Part shown: in pieces, positions 24,035 to 32,818 of the stretch
Layout of the letters: each line of letters opens with the position of its first letter
How positions within the stretch are numbered: position 1 is the stretch's first letter
Source: an uncultured Clostridia bacterium
Lineage (GTDB): Bacteria > Bacillota > Clostridia > Peptostreptococcales > Anaerovoracaceae
Assembly (NCBI GenBank): GCA_934255135.1
Contig: CAKQMV010000006.1
Coordinates: 1-64,000, forward strand
DNA length: 64,000 nt
Direction: 5' to 3'
Translations under genes and position numbers: made by a program
Notes under the pieces: model-generated
The model's input: the letters and a program-made list of their open reading frames with translations, nothing else
Database searches by the model: none
Told to the model about the DNA's origin: nothing

Positions 24035-25477
24035 TTACTTAAACACATACACGGTTACAAAACGTCTTCCCCACTGACATGACTCTCTGTAATTGTGCAT
24101 CCACAGGTCGACGTGATTGTTCTTGATCGCACCGCCACAGTCGTTGGCTCTGGCATATCCGTAGCCCTCAATCCACATGTTGGTTCCATAAGGAATTCTC
24201 TTAGGGTCTACCGCACATGTTCCGTAAACACATCTTCCACCTGATGCACCGCGGGCATTGTTGCCCATCCAGTAAGCAGTCGTATTTCCAGTGAACTGCT
24301 CCTTGATTTCGTACTCACCCTTGTGACCTGTCAAAGAGGTTCCAAGTCTCAGCTCAGTGTTCTGAACCTTTCTGATCCACTTCTTTACAGACTTCTTGGT
24401 CTTAGTCTTCTTGCCGTTTACATAAGTAGTCTTATACTCATAAACAGCCTTACCGTCATGGCCGCTAACCTTCTCCTCAACGCCCGAAGTCAGCGTCGGA
24501 TCAAGCTTTACAAGACTTCTCGACTTAACCTTCTCAGTCTTCTTAACAGTCTTCACATCAACATAGTCAACAACAATCTTAGTGTCGTCAGTAATCTTAG
24601 TATTAAGCGATGGACTGATTCTGTCATCATCATCGTACTCAATGTCATTGAGAAGCAGGTTATCCTCAACAGTGCCAGGCACCAGAAGAAGCTCCATCTC
24701 CTTGCCACCGATCTTAGCAGTAGCGTTGGTTGCGTGTCTTACCCTGATCTCCATGCCATCAGTAACATCATGCTCCCTGATTGGCGTGATTTTATCCTTC
24801 TCGCCAATCTCAAGACCGCTCTCCTTGAGAACCTCGTCAACCGTAGACTTTCTTGTCTCCATCTCAATCTTGTCGAATTTTGCGACAGTCTCGTATACAA
24901 CCGTTACATTTTCAGGAATAGCATAATCAATCGCCATGCCCGCGCAAGTCGCAATCAGGACAAGAATCATCGCAGCAAAAGTCGCGTTATGTTTGTCCCT
25001 CGCAACCCATCCAAGGAGTCGTGACTTTGGATTCCATCGTGAGAATCTCGTACCTATGCGGTCAAAAACATCGGGCTTTCGATCACCTACCGGCGGCACG
25101 GGAAGCGCTTCCTCGCCCGCAGATTCTTTTGGCGTCTCCTCCGAATCGGAATCCTCCGGCACATCGAGTGACTCACCGGGGGTCGAAATTGGGCCCGCGA
25201 AAATCTCATCCTCGAAGGCTTCTTCTCCCTCGGGACTTTCCATTGCCTCCGTATCCCAGAGATCATCCTCTGTTACGAGCAGGCCATCCTCCTCTTCCTC
25301 AGCGATAATTTCGACAGCCGCTGCCTCAAGCTCATCCTCGTGAGCCTGCAGCACGACCTGAATCTTATGAATGAGTTCTATCTCTTCAGGAGTCATGCCT
25401 TCAGTCATCGTTTCGAGATTTCTATACGCGCTCTTGAAGCTGTCAAATTCTTCTTTTATTCGTTTCTTATCAGTCAT
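24035..25477 (-). CDS. Membrane-anchored DUF348/G5/3D-domain cell-wall protein (YabE/Rpf-like)
   Basis: The 480-residue product starts with an unusually long, acidic cytosolic region (about 1-165; runs such as AEEEEDGLL and SDSEETPKESAGEE). One membrane helix follows (about 168-187, FAAMILVLIATCAGMAIDYA), then two DUF348 ubiquitin-like repeats (KSTVDEVLKESGLEIGEKDKI; GTVEDNLLLNDIEYDDDDRI), a G5-like stretch (KTVKKTEKVKSRSLVKLDPTLTSG) and a C-terminal 3D domain. The last has GTCAVDPKRIPYGTNMWIEGYG and ARANDCGGAIKNNHVDLWM, with the conserved Asp residues of MltA-like lytic transglycosylases. It is probably an extracytoplasmic peptidoglycan-cleaving enzyme. The acidic cytosolic part is not typical of YabE. 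Confidence 0.85.
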   Translation of the reverse strand: MTDKKRIKEEFDSFKSAYRNLETMTEGMTPEEIELIHKIQVVLQAHEDELEAAAVEIIAEEEEDGLLVTEDDLWDTEAMESPEGEEAFEDEIFAGPISTPGESLDVPEDSDSEETPKESAGEEALPVPPVGDRKPDVFDRIGTRFSRWNPKSRLLGWVARDKHNATFAAMILVLIATCAGMAIDYAIPENVTVVYETVAKFDKIEMETRKSTVDEVLKESGLEIGEKDKITPIREHDVTDGMEIRVRHATNATAKIGGKEMELLLVPGTVEDNLLLNDIEYDDDDRISPSLNTKITDDTKIVVDYVDVKTVKKTEKVKSRSLVKLDPTLTSGVEEKVSGHDGKAVYEYKTTYVNGKKTKTKKSVKKWIRKVQNTELRLGTSLTGHKGEYEIKEQFTGNTTAYWMGNNARGASGGRCVYGTCAVDPKRIPYGTNMWIEGYGYARANDCGGAIKNNHVDLWMHNYRESCQWGRRFVTVYVFK

Positions 25478-25484
25478 AGTTCTC

Positions 25485-26390
25485 CTATCCGATTTCTTTT
25501 GACGAGAGTATTACTCCCGCGATTGTCATAGCAAGTCCGACTACGGTATAAAGTCCGCCCGGATCGCCCGCGATAAAGATTCCCGCAAGGGCTCCGATTA
25601 CTGTCGTCATGCTCGAATTCATGTTGTTGGCTAATGCCGGATCCATCATTGTAATTGTTTTGTTGAACGCGAGGTAGCAGATTGCTGAGCAGCAGATTCC
25701 GAGGAAAATGACTCCGCCGGCGATTCTCGGATCGCCTACTACCGTTTTGTATGTATCAGTTCCATAGCCCATCGCGAAGTTCAATATATTAAAGAAAATG
25801 CATCCGATTATCGCCATCGAGGCTGTTACTTCAAGCGATGAATAGTCGTGGCCTGCTCTTGCACTGATAACCGTATAGACAGCGCCCATTACGACCGCGC
25901 CGAACATTACAATGTATCCTATTGCTCTTCCATCAAATGAGAAGGCGGGAGAGCACATCGTTGCCACAGCAACTCCTGCGAACGCGAGCAGAATACTTAT
26001 GATTCCGTTACGTCCTGTCTTTTGCTTGAATACGAGGGTGTTTATAAGAAGAACTCCGCACGGAATTGTTGCAACGAAGATTGATCCGACCGATGCAGAA
26101 GTCATCTTGATTCCGTAGGTTTCAAAAATCATATAGAAGCATGGCTGCGAGAGTCCGCACGCTAGAAGAAGCCATCTGCCCTTCTTGCTTAAATCTATTC
26201 TGATCTTACCCATCGCTATCATCGCTCCGTAGAATGCCGCAGCAACAATCCATCTAGCCGCCTGCACCTGTATTGGCTCAAGGTAATCTACCAGAATTGA
26301 TGTCGCCAGAAATGAAAATCCCCAGAACACCGCGATGATTATTACCAGTCCGTATATGAGAACCTTACTGTTCCCCTTACCCTCAGACAT
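25485..26390 (-). CDS. EamA/DMT-family transporter
   Basis: A 301-residue drug/metabolite transporter with ten hydrophobic helices in two EamA repeats (VIIIAVFWGFSFLATSILVD at the N-terminus; YIVMFGAVVMGAVYTVISARA starting the second half). The ATG at 26390 has GGAGG seven bases upstream; the longer frame has none. Members export amino acids, nucleotides or metabolites; nothing here fixes the substrate. It lies 8 bases before the 3D-domain gene, so the two share a transcript. Confidence 0.85.
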   Translation of the reverse strand: MSEGKGNSKVLIYGLVIIIAVFWGFSFLATSILVDYLEPIQVQAARWIVAAAFYGAMIAMGKIRIDLSKKGRWLLLACGLSQPCFYMIFETYGIKMTSASVGSIFVATIPCGVLLINTLVFKQKTGRNGIISILLAFAGVAVATMCSPAFSFDGRAIGYIVMFGAVVMGAVYTVISARAGHDYSSLEVTASMAIIGCIFFNILNFAMGYGTDTYKTVVGDPRIAGGVIFLGICCSAICYLAFNKTITMMDPALANNMNSSMTTVIGALAGIFIAGDPGGLYTVVGLAMTIAGVILSSKEIG

Positions 26391-26493
26391 AAATTCCTCC
26401 AATATGCACAAAAAATCAGCTTAATTATACAGAAACCTCCCGTATAAATGCAAGTTTATGACGTTTTCTTCACTTATTAACATTCATAAAAGT

Positions 26494-26524
26494 AAAAACC
26501 TCGAGCATTTGCCCGAGGTTTGAA
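26494..26524 (-). terminator. Terminator after the NhaC-type gene
   Basis: On the minus strand ACCTCGGGC pairs with GCTCGAGGT around a short AT loop with one mismatch, followed by TTTTAC. It lies just past the stop at 26535. Confidence 0.8.
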
Positions 26525-26534
26525 GCATTTATTA

Positions 26535-27890
26535 TTAATTCTCCGCCTTATTTGTCTCCCAGTTCCACTTTCCCTTAACAAGAAGCGAATCCATATTCGG
26601 AATGAAGAATGAGGCAAACATGAATATTGCCAGCAGGAACAGATACCAGTTATGAGCAATAACTCCGATTGGGTCAACTGCACCCTTAGTAAGAGAAACG
26701 ATTGTCAGGAACTGCGCACTATATGGCAGCATTCCCTGTATTACACAAGAGCTGATATCAAGAATTGACGCTGTCTTTCTTGGGTCGATATCGTACTCTC
26801 TTGATACATCGTTTGCAATCTGTCCTGAAATAATGATTGAAATTGTGTTGTTAGCTGTTGCAACATCGCTAAGTCCAGTAAGAATAGCGATTCCGCACTG
26901 TGCAGACTTCTTGCCCTTGAACATCTTAGAAATCTTCTCTAAGATCCAGTCAAAACCGCCATAATGCTTCGTCATCTCTGCGATTCCTCCGATAAGCATT
27001 GAGAGGATGAATACCTCTATCATACCCTGGAATCCTTTCCAGATTCCCTGGGAAAAAGTAAGGATTGTCAGGTCTCCGCAGATGATTCCGATTGCTCCGG
27101 CCGAAATGATTCCGAAGAGAAGTACGCAGAATACGTTGATTCCGATAAGAGCACACGCAACTACAATCAGATATGGAATAACCTTAATGAGATTGTAATC
27201 TAGAGACTCCATCTTAACCACTCTCTCGGGCGCACCAAACATAAGGAACAGAATGAGCGTAATAATTGATGCCGGAAGTGCAATTCCGAAGTTCGATCTG
27301 AACTTATCCTTAAGCTCTACGTTCTGAGTTCTTGTAGCAGAGATAGTTGTATCTGAAATCATTGAAAGATTGTCTCCGAAGAACGCTCCGCAAAGACAAG
27401 CACCCATTACCATTGACATACTCAGTCCCGCCTTATCAACAAGTCCCATTGCAATAGGAACTACTGCACCAACTGTACCCATTGAAGTTCCTGTAGCAAA
27501 TGAAAGGAATGCTGAAATTACGAACACTCCAGCTGTTATATACTGTGCAGGAATAATTGAAATTCCAAGGTTTACTGTTGAATCAACTCCGCCCATTGCA
27601 CCTGCTACCGCTGAAAATCCACCTGCAAGGAGGAAAATCATAAGCATACATGTGATATCCGGATTGCCCGCACCCTTTGCAAAAATAGCAAACTTCTCAT
27701 CGATAGTTCCCTTAAACATTATAAATCCAACAACTACTGCAATGAATACTGCTACTACAGATGGGAACTTGTAGAATGCAAACTCAACGCCCTTAGCTGA
27801 CATGATTGCACCTGCTCCGAGGTAAATCGCAATAAATACCGCAAACGGAATCAGTGCAAAACCATTCGCCTTAGTCTTATTGTCTTCCAT
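26535..27890 (-). CDS. NhaC-family Na+/H+ (or amino acid/H+) antiporter
   Basis: A 451-residue protein with about eleven membrane helices. NhaC-family marks include SFATGTSMGTVGAVVPIA, GACLCGAFFGDNLSMISDTTISAT and ATANNTISIIISGQIA. The family exchanges sodium for protons, and some members exchange organic substrates such as malate/lactate or amino acids. No neighbour indicates which applies. The gene seems monocistronic, lying between two hairpin terminators. Length is normal. Confidence 0.85.
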   Translation of the reverse strand: MEDNKTKANGFALIPFAVFIAIYLGAGAIMSAKGVEFAFYKFPSVVAVFIAVVVGFIMFKGTIDEKFAIFAKGAGNPDITCMLMIFLLAGGFSAVAGAMGGVDSTVNLGISIIPAQYITAGVFVISAFLSFATGTSMGTVGAVVPIAMGLVDKAGLSMSMVMGACLCGAFFGDNLSMISDTTISATRTQNVELKDKFRSNFGIALPASIITLILFLMFGAPERVVKMESLDYNLIKVIPYLIVVACALIGINVFCVLLFGIISAGAIGIICGDLTILTFSQGIWKGFQGMIEVFILSMLIGGIAEMTKHYGGFDWILEKISKMFKGKKSAQCGIAILTGLSDVATANNTISIIISGQIANDVSREYDIDPRKTASILDISSCVIQGMLPYSAQFLTIVSLTKGAVDPIGVIAHNWYLFLLAIFMFASFFIPNMDSLLVKGKWNWETNKAEN

Positions 27891-27976
27891 TAATTAGTCG
27901 CTCCTTTAGTTTAGTTAAATAATTCGTCTCAATTATGAAATAATATCATATCTCCTGGTAAGTTTGTTCATTTTCA

Positions 27977-28017
27977 CGTAAAGGCACCGAGATTAATACA
28001 ATCCCGGCGCCTTTACT
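27977..28017. terminator. Hairpin after threonine ammonia-lyase gene
   Basis: GTAAAGGC-A-CCG (27979-27989) pairs with CGG-C-GCCTTTAC (28005-28016) around a loop of about ten bases, with two mismatches. The T-rich part lies inside the stem rather than after it, so terminator strength is uncertain in either direction. Confidence 0.5.
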
Positions 28018-28041
28018 GTGGTTCTATTCAATTCAACTAGA

Positions 28042-29262
28042 CTAATACAGCTTTGTATCAACAATCTGCGGGTCATACCCCTCCTTGCGCAGATTATTAA
28101 GTATCTGATTCTTATGTTCCGTTCCGAAAGCTTCCATTGTTATACGAAGCTCAACAGATGAATTTCTGTTAACACTTACGAACTGGTTGTGGTCAAGTCT
28201 GATTACATTGCCGCCGACATCAGCGATTGACTTCGCAACGTGTACAAGCTCACCTGGCTTATCAGGCATAAGCACTGAAGTAGTAAATATTCTGTCTTCC
28301 ATAATGAGACCATGTTGCACAACCGATGACATTGTGATTACATCCATGTTACCGCCGCTCAGAACTACAACCGCCTTCTTGCCCTTAAGGTCAAGCTGTC
28401 TTAAAGCTGCAACCGGAAGCAATCCCGAATTCTCGACTATCATCTTGTGGTTCTCGACCATATCCAGAAATGCCGGAATAAGCTCCGCATCCTCTACAGT
28501 CAGCATCTTGTGAATATTCTTAATAGCGTATGGCAAAATGTTCGACCCAACAGTCTTAACTGCCGTGCCGTCCGCTATAGTGTTAGCGCTTTCAAGTGTT
28601 ACTGGCTCGCCCGCCTTAATTGCTTCAGTCATACTTGGTGCCGCAGCAGGCTCAACGCCGACAACCTTAATCTTAGGATTAAGCATGCTTGCGAGTGTGG
28701 ATATGCCTGTAATGAGGCCGCCGCCACCTACAGGCACAATAATATAATCAACAGTAGGGAGTTCCTGGACAATTTCCATAGCGATGCTGCCCTGTCCGGT
28801 TGCAACATCGAGATCATCGAACGGATGAATAAACGTTAGACCTTGTTCTTCGGCCAGCTTAAGAGCGTACTTGCAAGCATCGTCGTAGACGTCTCCGTGC
28901 AGAACAACCTCTGCTCCGTAGCTCTTTGTTCTGTTCACCTTGATAAGTGGTGTAACTGTAGGCATAACAATGGTTGCTTTGCAGCCGTAGCGCTTCGCTG
29001 CATATGCAACCCCCTGCGCATGGTTTCCTGCCGATGCTGTGATAAGACCTCTCGCACGCTCCTCATCACTAAGCTGTGAAATCTTGTAATATGCACCTCT
29101 TACCTTATAAGCACCTGTGTACTGCATATTCTCAGGTTTAAGATACACACTTCCGCCAGTCTTTGATGACAGGCTCTCGCTGTAAACGAGCTTGGTTGGA
29201 AGCGTAACCTTTTTGACTAGCTTTGCCGCCTCTTCAAAGCTCTGTAGATTAAGTTCCTTCAT
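28042..29262 (-). CDS. ilvA: Threonine ammonia-lyase (PLP, with ACT domain)
   Basis: The enzyme of about 406 residues converts threonine to 2-oxobutyrate and ammonia. The PLP lysine is in GAYKVRGAYYK, followed by SAGNHAQGVAYAA (phosphate/substrate loop), the glycine-rich VPVGGGGLITGI, and SGGNMD. A single C-terminal ACT domain (FTTSVLMPDKPGELVHVAKSIADVGGNVI) gives the ~400-residue form common in anaerobes, either the regulated biosynthetic type or the catabolic TdcB-like type with ACT. The ATG at 29262 follows AGAAGGGG; the longer frame adds 39 codons without support. No other ilv genes are near, so a catabolic role is at least as likely. Confidence 0.9.
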   Translation of the reverse strand: MKELNLQSFEEAAKLVKKVTLPTKLVYSESLSSKTGGSVYLKPENMQYTGAYKVRGAYYKISQLSDEERARGLITASAGNHAQGVAYAAKRYGCKATIVMPTVTPLIKVNRTKSYGAEVVLHGDVYDDACKYALKLAEEQGLTFIHPFDDLDVATGQGSIAMEIVQELPTVDYIIVPVGGGGLITGISTLASMLNPKIKVVGVEPAAAPSMTEAIKAGEPVTLESANTIADGTAVKTVGSNILPYAIKNIHKMLTVEDAELIPAFLDMVENHKMIVENSGLLPVAALRQLDLKGKKAVVVLSGGNMDVITMSSVVQHGLIMEDRIFTTSVLMPDKPGELVHVAKSIADVGGNVIRLDHNQFVSVNRNSSVELRITMEAFGTEHKNQILNNLRKEGYDPQIVDTKLY

Positions 29263-29454
29263 TATAATTCCCCTTCTATTTGTTGATTTTTCTAAATTGT
29301 AATGGTAATTATACTCTTTCTTTGTTGATTGTCCACAATTTATATATATTTTTTGTACAATGGACTGTAAAAAGTGCATTTCTTCAATTCAGCGCAATCC
29401 GTTTGTGCCGATTTCTCTGTTTTGTGATATAATTCTTTCCGAGTTTTTAGCTCC

Positions 29455-29504
29455 AAGCAGTTCTGTTCCGATATCCTGCTTGTTAAAGATTAAAACCAAA
29501 GGAG
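29455..29504 (+). promoter_or_regulatory. preQ1-riboswitch-like leader fold before the queuosine-precursor-type transporter
   Basis: AAGCAG (29455-29460) pairs with CTGCTT (29476-29481), enclosing a 15-base loop that begins TTCT. An A-rich tail (GTTAAAGATTAAAACCAAAGG) runs into the ribosome site GGAG (29501-29504). Loop bases TTCC (29466-29469) could pair with GGAG, giving an H-type pseudoknot that hides the ribosome site. This is the topology of class I preQ1 switches, and the downstream gene family fits. The loop is longer than usual, so this stays a candidate. Confidence 0.35.
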
Positions 29505-29513
29505 AATTAAATC

Positions 29514-30254
29514 ATGACTAATCTAATCACTCGAGAGCTTGAGGACTACCGCATTCTGCTGCGTAATGTTCCGTCTCTCATCGTTTCGATGTTCATCTTA
29601 AGCGTTGTGCTGATGAACCTTCTCGCCAACAAGGAACTCGTATCCTACAAGTATTTTGCGCTTGACTGCGGATTTCTTCTAAGCTGGATATCATTTCTCT
29701 GCATGGATATGATATGCAAGCGTTTCGGTCCTAAGGCTGGTGCCAAGATTTCCATTCTTGCTATGCTTGTGAATGCATTTGTCTGCATTCTGTTCAAGAT
29801 TGTTTCCATGACTCCGGGTCACTGGGGCGAATTCTATTCAACTGGGCTTGATTCGGTAAACACTGCACTCAATCAGACTATCGGAGGCAGCTGGTATGTT
29901 GTTCTAGGATCAAGTATAGCAATGCTTCTTGGCGCAATCACCAACTCGACAATCAATCAGACCGTTGCACGGAGATTGAAGGCGGACAACTTCAAAGCTT
30001 TTGCCGCAAGATCATACATCTCGACTCTCGCGGGGCAGCTTGTCGATAACTTCGCTTTTGCCCTTATCGTTTCACTGAACTTCTTCGGATGGACTATGAC
30101 TCAGGTTGTAATCTGTTCAATTACGGGCGCAATCGCGGAGCTTCTATGCGAGGTGATTTTCAGCCCGGTTGGCTACAATGTTACGCGTCAGTGGAAGGAA
30201 GAGAATGTCGGCATTCAGTATCTGGAGTATCTGGAGAGTCAGTATAATCAGTAA
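29514..30254 (+). CDS. VUT-family (YhhQ-like) probable queuosine-precursor transporter
   Basis: A 246-residue membrane protein with about six helices, resembling the VUT/YhhQ (DUF165) family of transporters for preQ0/preQ1 or other queuosine precursors. Visible marks are VVLMNLLANKELVSYKYFALDCGFLLSWISFLCMDM at the start and ARSYISTLAGQLVDNFAFALIV with the family's Q-x-x-D motif. AAAGGAG precedes the ATG. The leader may fold like a preQ1 switch. The SDR gene follows after 15 bases, on the same strand. Confidence 0.78.
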   Translation: MTNLITRELEDYRILLRNVPSLIVSMFILSVVLMNLLANKELVSYKYFALDCGFLLSWISFLCMDMICKRFGPKAGAKISILAMLVNAFVCILFKIVSMTPGHWGEFYSTGLDSVNTALNQTIGGSWYVVLGSSIAMLLGAITNSTINQTVARRLKADNFKAFAARSYISTLAGQLVDNFAFALIVSLNFFGWTMTQVVICSITGAIAELLCEVIFSPVGYNVTRQWKEENVGIQYLEYLESQYNQ

Positions 30255-30269
30255 ACAAGGAATATATAC

Positions 30270-30923
30270 ATGAAAGTTTTAATTACAGGAAGTGCACACG
30301 GAATCGGCCGTGCGTGCGCAGAGTTTTTTCTGAACAGAGGATCTGAAGTATGGGGCATGGACATTCTGCCTCCATCTATTGAAGATGAGAGATACCATCA
30401 TATAATTGCAGATGTCAGAAACCCCGAGGATTTTCCAGAGCTTTCCGTCGAAGTCCTTGTCAATAACGCAGGAGTTCAGGAAAGTGGCGATGATATCGGA
30501 ATTAATCTCAAGGGCGTCATCAACGTCACTGAGCATTACGCCATCGGAAATCCTGATCTGAAATCAGTTGTAATCATCGGATCTGCGAGCGCTCACACAG
30601 GCTCGGAATTCCCGGAATATGCGGCCAGCAAGGGTGGCCTTTTGGCATACACCAAGAATGTGGCTGGAAGAGTTGCACCTCATGCGACATGTAACAGCAT
30701 TGATCCAGGTGGAGTTACTACAGAGCTTAACTCGCCTGTAATGAATGATCCAGTTCTCTGGAACCAGATTATGGAGCTCACGCCACTTAAGAGATGGGCA
30801 TCTCCTGAAGAGATTGCTGAATGGGTATATTTTGTCGGTGTAACAAATCGATTTATGACAGGACAGAACCTCTTAATCGATGGAGGCGAGGCCGGAGCCA
30901 GTAATTTCATCTGGCCGGAATAG
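30270..30923 (+). CDS. Short-chain dehydrogenase/reductase
   Basis: A compact 217-residue SDR. The NAD(P) site is TGSAHGIGRACAEFF, with D36-type acidic MDILPP suggesting NAD(H) preference; NNAG follows and the catalytic S...YAASK (SASAHTGSEFPEYAASKGG) is complete. The C-terminus has the usual NSIDPGGVTTEL and FMTGQNLLIDGG. It is shorter than typical FabG (about 245), mainly between the first strand and NNAG. Substrate unknown. It follows the VUT transporter by 15 bases and ends in a bidirectional terminator. Confidence 0.88.
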   Translation: MKVLITGSAHGIGRACAEFFLNRGSEVWGMDILPPSIEDERYHHIIADVRNPEDFPELSVEVLVNNAGVQESGDDIGINLKGVINVTEHYAIGNPDLKSVVIIGSASAHTGSEFPEYAASKGGLLAYTKNVAGRVAPHATCNSIDPGGVTTELNSPVMNDPVLWNQIMELTPLKRWASPEEIAEWVYFVGVTNRFMTGQNLLIDGGEAGASNFIWPE

Positions 30924-30940
30924 AATAATATTAGCATAAT

Positions 30941-30982
30941 AAAACTCGGATAGGCAGGTACATCTGCTTCTCCGAGTTTTTG
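30941..30982. terminator. Bidirectional terminator between convergent genes
   Basis: AAAACTCGGA (30941-30950) pairs perfectly with TCCGAGTTTT (30971-30980); an inner GCAG/CTGC stem lies within. It serves the SDR gene on the plus strand and the AI-2E-type permease on the minus strand. Confidence 0.85.
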
Positions 30983-30999
30983 ATTATTAGTTTTATTCA

Positions 31000-32121
31000 T
31001 TAAATTGATAATCTCTTGTTCACATCTTCGCGAAGCAGTGCGTAAACTGTTGAAGCTATAGGAATGAACACGAGCATTCCTGCAACTCCACACAGGCTGC
31101 CTCCGACTGTGATTGCAACAAGAACCCAGATTGCCGGAAGTCCAACCGAATTGCCCACAATCTTAGGATAGATAAGATTGCCTTCGAGCTGCTGAAGTAC
31201 CACGAATACTATGAGGAATATCAGCGATTGCATAGGATTTACCATCAGTATCAGGAATGCTCCAACCACCGCACCTATGAATGCTCCGACTACCGGGATC
31301 AGCGCAGTAACTGCTATCAATACTCCAATCATAAGCGCATATGGCATCCTAAGAACGGTCAGGGTAATTACGAATAATCCACCAAGAACAAGCGCATCCA
31401 TGCACTGGCCTGTGATGAATGAATTGAAGTTCTTGTTAAGCAGATTAAGCACTCTGTAAATCTGCTTTCTCTCTGCTGGCTTAATATAAGCCTTCATAAG
31501 CTTGTTAAAGTGTGCAGCAAGAGTTTCCTTCTGTGCTAGCACATAAATCGCAAAGATGAAAGCGATTACGAAGTTAACGACCGTCGATATAATCGAGCTT
31601 ACAATCTGAACTGTCGATCCGAGAATCGATGTAAGTCCGGACTGCATGAAGCCGGCAATCTTCTCCACCATAGAATCCCAGTTCTTGCTTATCGTTTCAA
31701 GAACATCGGCCTGCTTAGTGAGTCCTGGAAGATTCAGACCCGCAACAGTATGACTCGCCCTATCAAGGAAAGCAGGCACATCCTTCATAATCATTGCAAA
31801 AGTATCTGCCAGATTAGGAACAACCAGCTCTACAACCAGCCCCACTAATGCAACCATCAGAAGTATTGTCAGAACCAGGCTTATAGGACGCTTAAACTTA
31901 TCAGCCTTGCTGTCCTGCCAGCTTCCGAGAAGTCTATTCTCAATCTGAGTCATCGGAATATTAAGCACAAAAGCTATTGCTCCACCTATGAGAAATGGCT
32001 TAACAATACTGAAGCAAGTCGCTACCCCTTTAAAAAATACGTCGCTATAAATCACCGCAAGAACCAGTACGGCTGCGGTAACCATAAGTATCCTTATCTG
32101 CTTCATTAATTCTCTGGACAA
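31000..32121 (-). CDS. AI-2E family membrane permease (second copy)
   Basis: A 373-residue polytopic protein with the same signature as the 15-16.6 kb paralogue: TALIPVVGAFIGAVVGAFLILM, VLQQLEGNLIYPKIVGNSVGLPAIWVLVAITVGGSLCGVAGMLVFIP. It lacks the long charged C-tail of that copy. The frame starts at a TTG (32121) seven bases after GAGGG; an ATG at 32106 is the alternative but has a poorer ribosome site. It is the last gene of a four-gene minus-strand run (parvulin, TcdA, hexapeptide protein, this permease). Substrate unknown. Confidence 0.83.
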   Translation of the reverse strand: MSRELMKQIRILMVTAAVLVLAVIYSDVFFKGVATCFSIVKPFLIGGAIAFVLNIPMTQIENRLLGSWQDSKADKFKRPISLVLTILLMVALVGLVVELVVPNLADTFAMIMKDVPAFLDRASHTVAGLNLPGLTKQADVLETISKNWDSMVEKIAGFMQSGLTSILGSTVQIVSSIISTVVNFVIAFIFAIYVLAQKETLAAHFNKLMKAYIKPAERKQIYRVLNLLNKNFNSFITGQCMDALVLGGLFVITLTVLRMPYALMIGVLIAVTALIPVVGAFIGAVVGAFLILMVNPMQSLIFLIVFVVLQQLEGNLIYPKIVGNSVGLPAIWVLVAITVGGSLCGVAGMLVFIPIASTVYALLREDVNKRLSI

Positions 32122-32146
32122 TTCTTTACCCTCTTATCTAAAATAG

Positions 32147-32803
32147 TTATCTCTTGTGTACAACAACACCACCAGTTTTAACGATTGAATCAGCAGGAAC
32201 CACACCTCTTACACTTGAAACCGGATATACATTGGAATTACGTCCGATTACAGTGCCCGGATTCATTACAGAATTGCAGCCAACCTCAACAAAGTCGCCA
32301 AGCATTGCACCAACCTTCTTACGGCCAGTCTCAACCACCTCATCGCCATTCTTGATTACAACCAGGCTCTTATCACTCTTAACATTGCTTGTGATGCTGC
32401 CTGCACCCATATGGCTCTTGTATCCGAGGATGCTGTCACCAACATAGTTATAGTGCGGAGTCTGAACATTATCGAACAGAATAACATTCTTAAGCTCAAC
32501 TGAGTTTCCTACCACACAATTCTCTCCGATAATCGCTGAGCCGCGGACAAAAGCACAGTGTCTCACTTCCGTATTCGCCCCTACGATGCATGGTGATCCA
32601 AGGTATGCTGATGGAAATACATTTGCAGTCTTGTGAACCCATACCTCAGGCTGAACCTCTTCATACTCATCACCAAGCTTAGGACCAAGTTCTAATATAA
32701 GTCCCTTGATTCCAGCAAGTGCTTCCCATGGGTAAGTAAAACCTGCAAGATAATCACCCGCAATTGTATGAGTTAAATCGAATAAATCTTTAATCTCAAG
32801 CAT
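32147..32803 (-). CDS. Hexapeptide-repeat (left-handed beta-helix) transferase-like protein
   Basis: A 218-residue protein whose middle consists of hexapeptide repeats (VFPSAYLGSPCIVGANTEVRHCAFVRGSAIIGENCVVGN; HYNYVGDSILGYKSHMGAGSITSNVK; GCNSVMNPGTVIGRNSNVYP). The repeats resemble the acyltransferase half of GlmU, but no nucleotidyltransferase domain is present. Such proteins are usually annotated as UDP-GlcNAc diphosphorylase-like. The substrate is unknown; an acetyl- or acyl-transferase on a nucleotide sugar is plausible. It is co-directional with tcdA, 15 bases downstream. Confidence 0.78.
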   Translation of the reverse strand: MLEIKDLFDLTHTIAGDYLAGFTYPWEALAGIKGLILELGPKLGDEYEEVQPEVWVHKTANVFPSAYLGSPCIVGANTEVRHCAFVRGSAIIGENCVVGNSVELKNVILFDNVQTPHYNYVGDSILGYKSHMGAGSITSNVKSDKSLVVIKNGDEVVETGRKKVGAMLGDFVEVGCNSVMNPGTVIGRNSNVYPVSSVRGVVPADSIVKTGGVVVHKR

Positions 32804-32818
32804 ATTACTGCCTCCTGT

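Noticed and set aside
29263..29450. T-box or amino acid riboswitch before ilvA
   Set aside because: I found no T-box sequence (UGGN-type) or specifier stem in the minus-strand leader.
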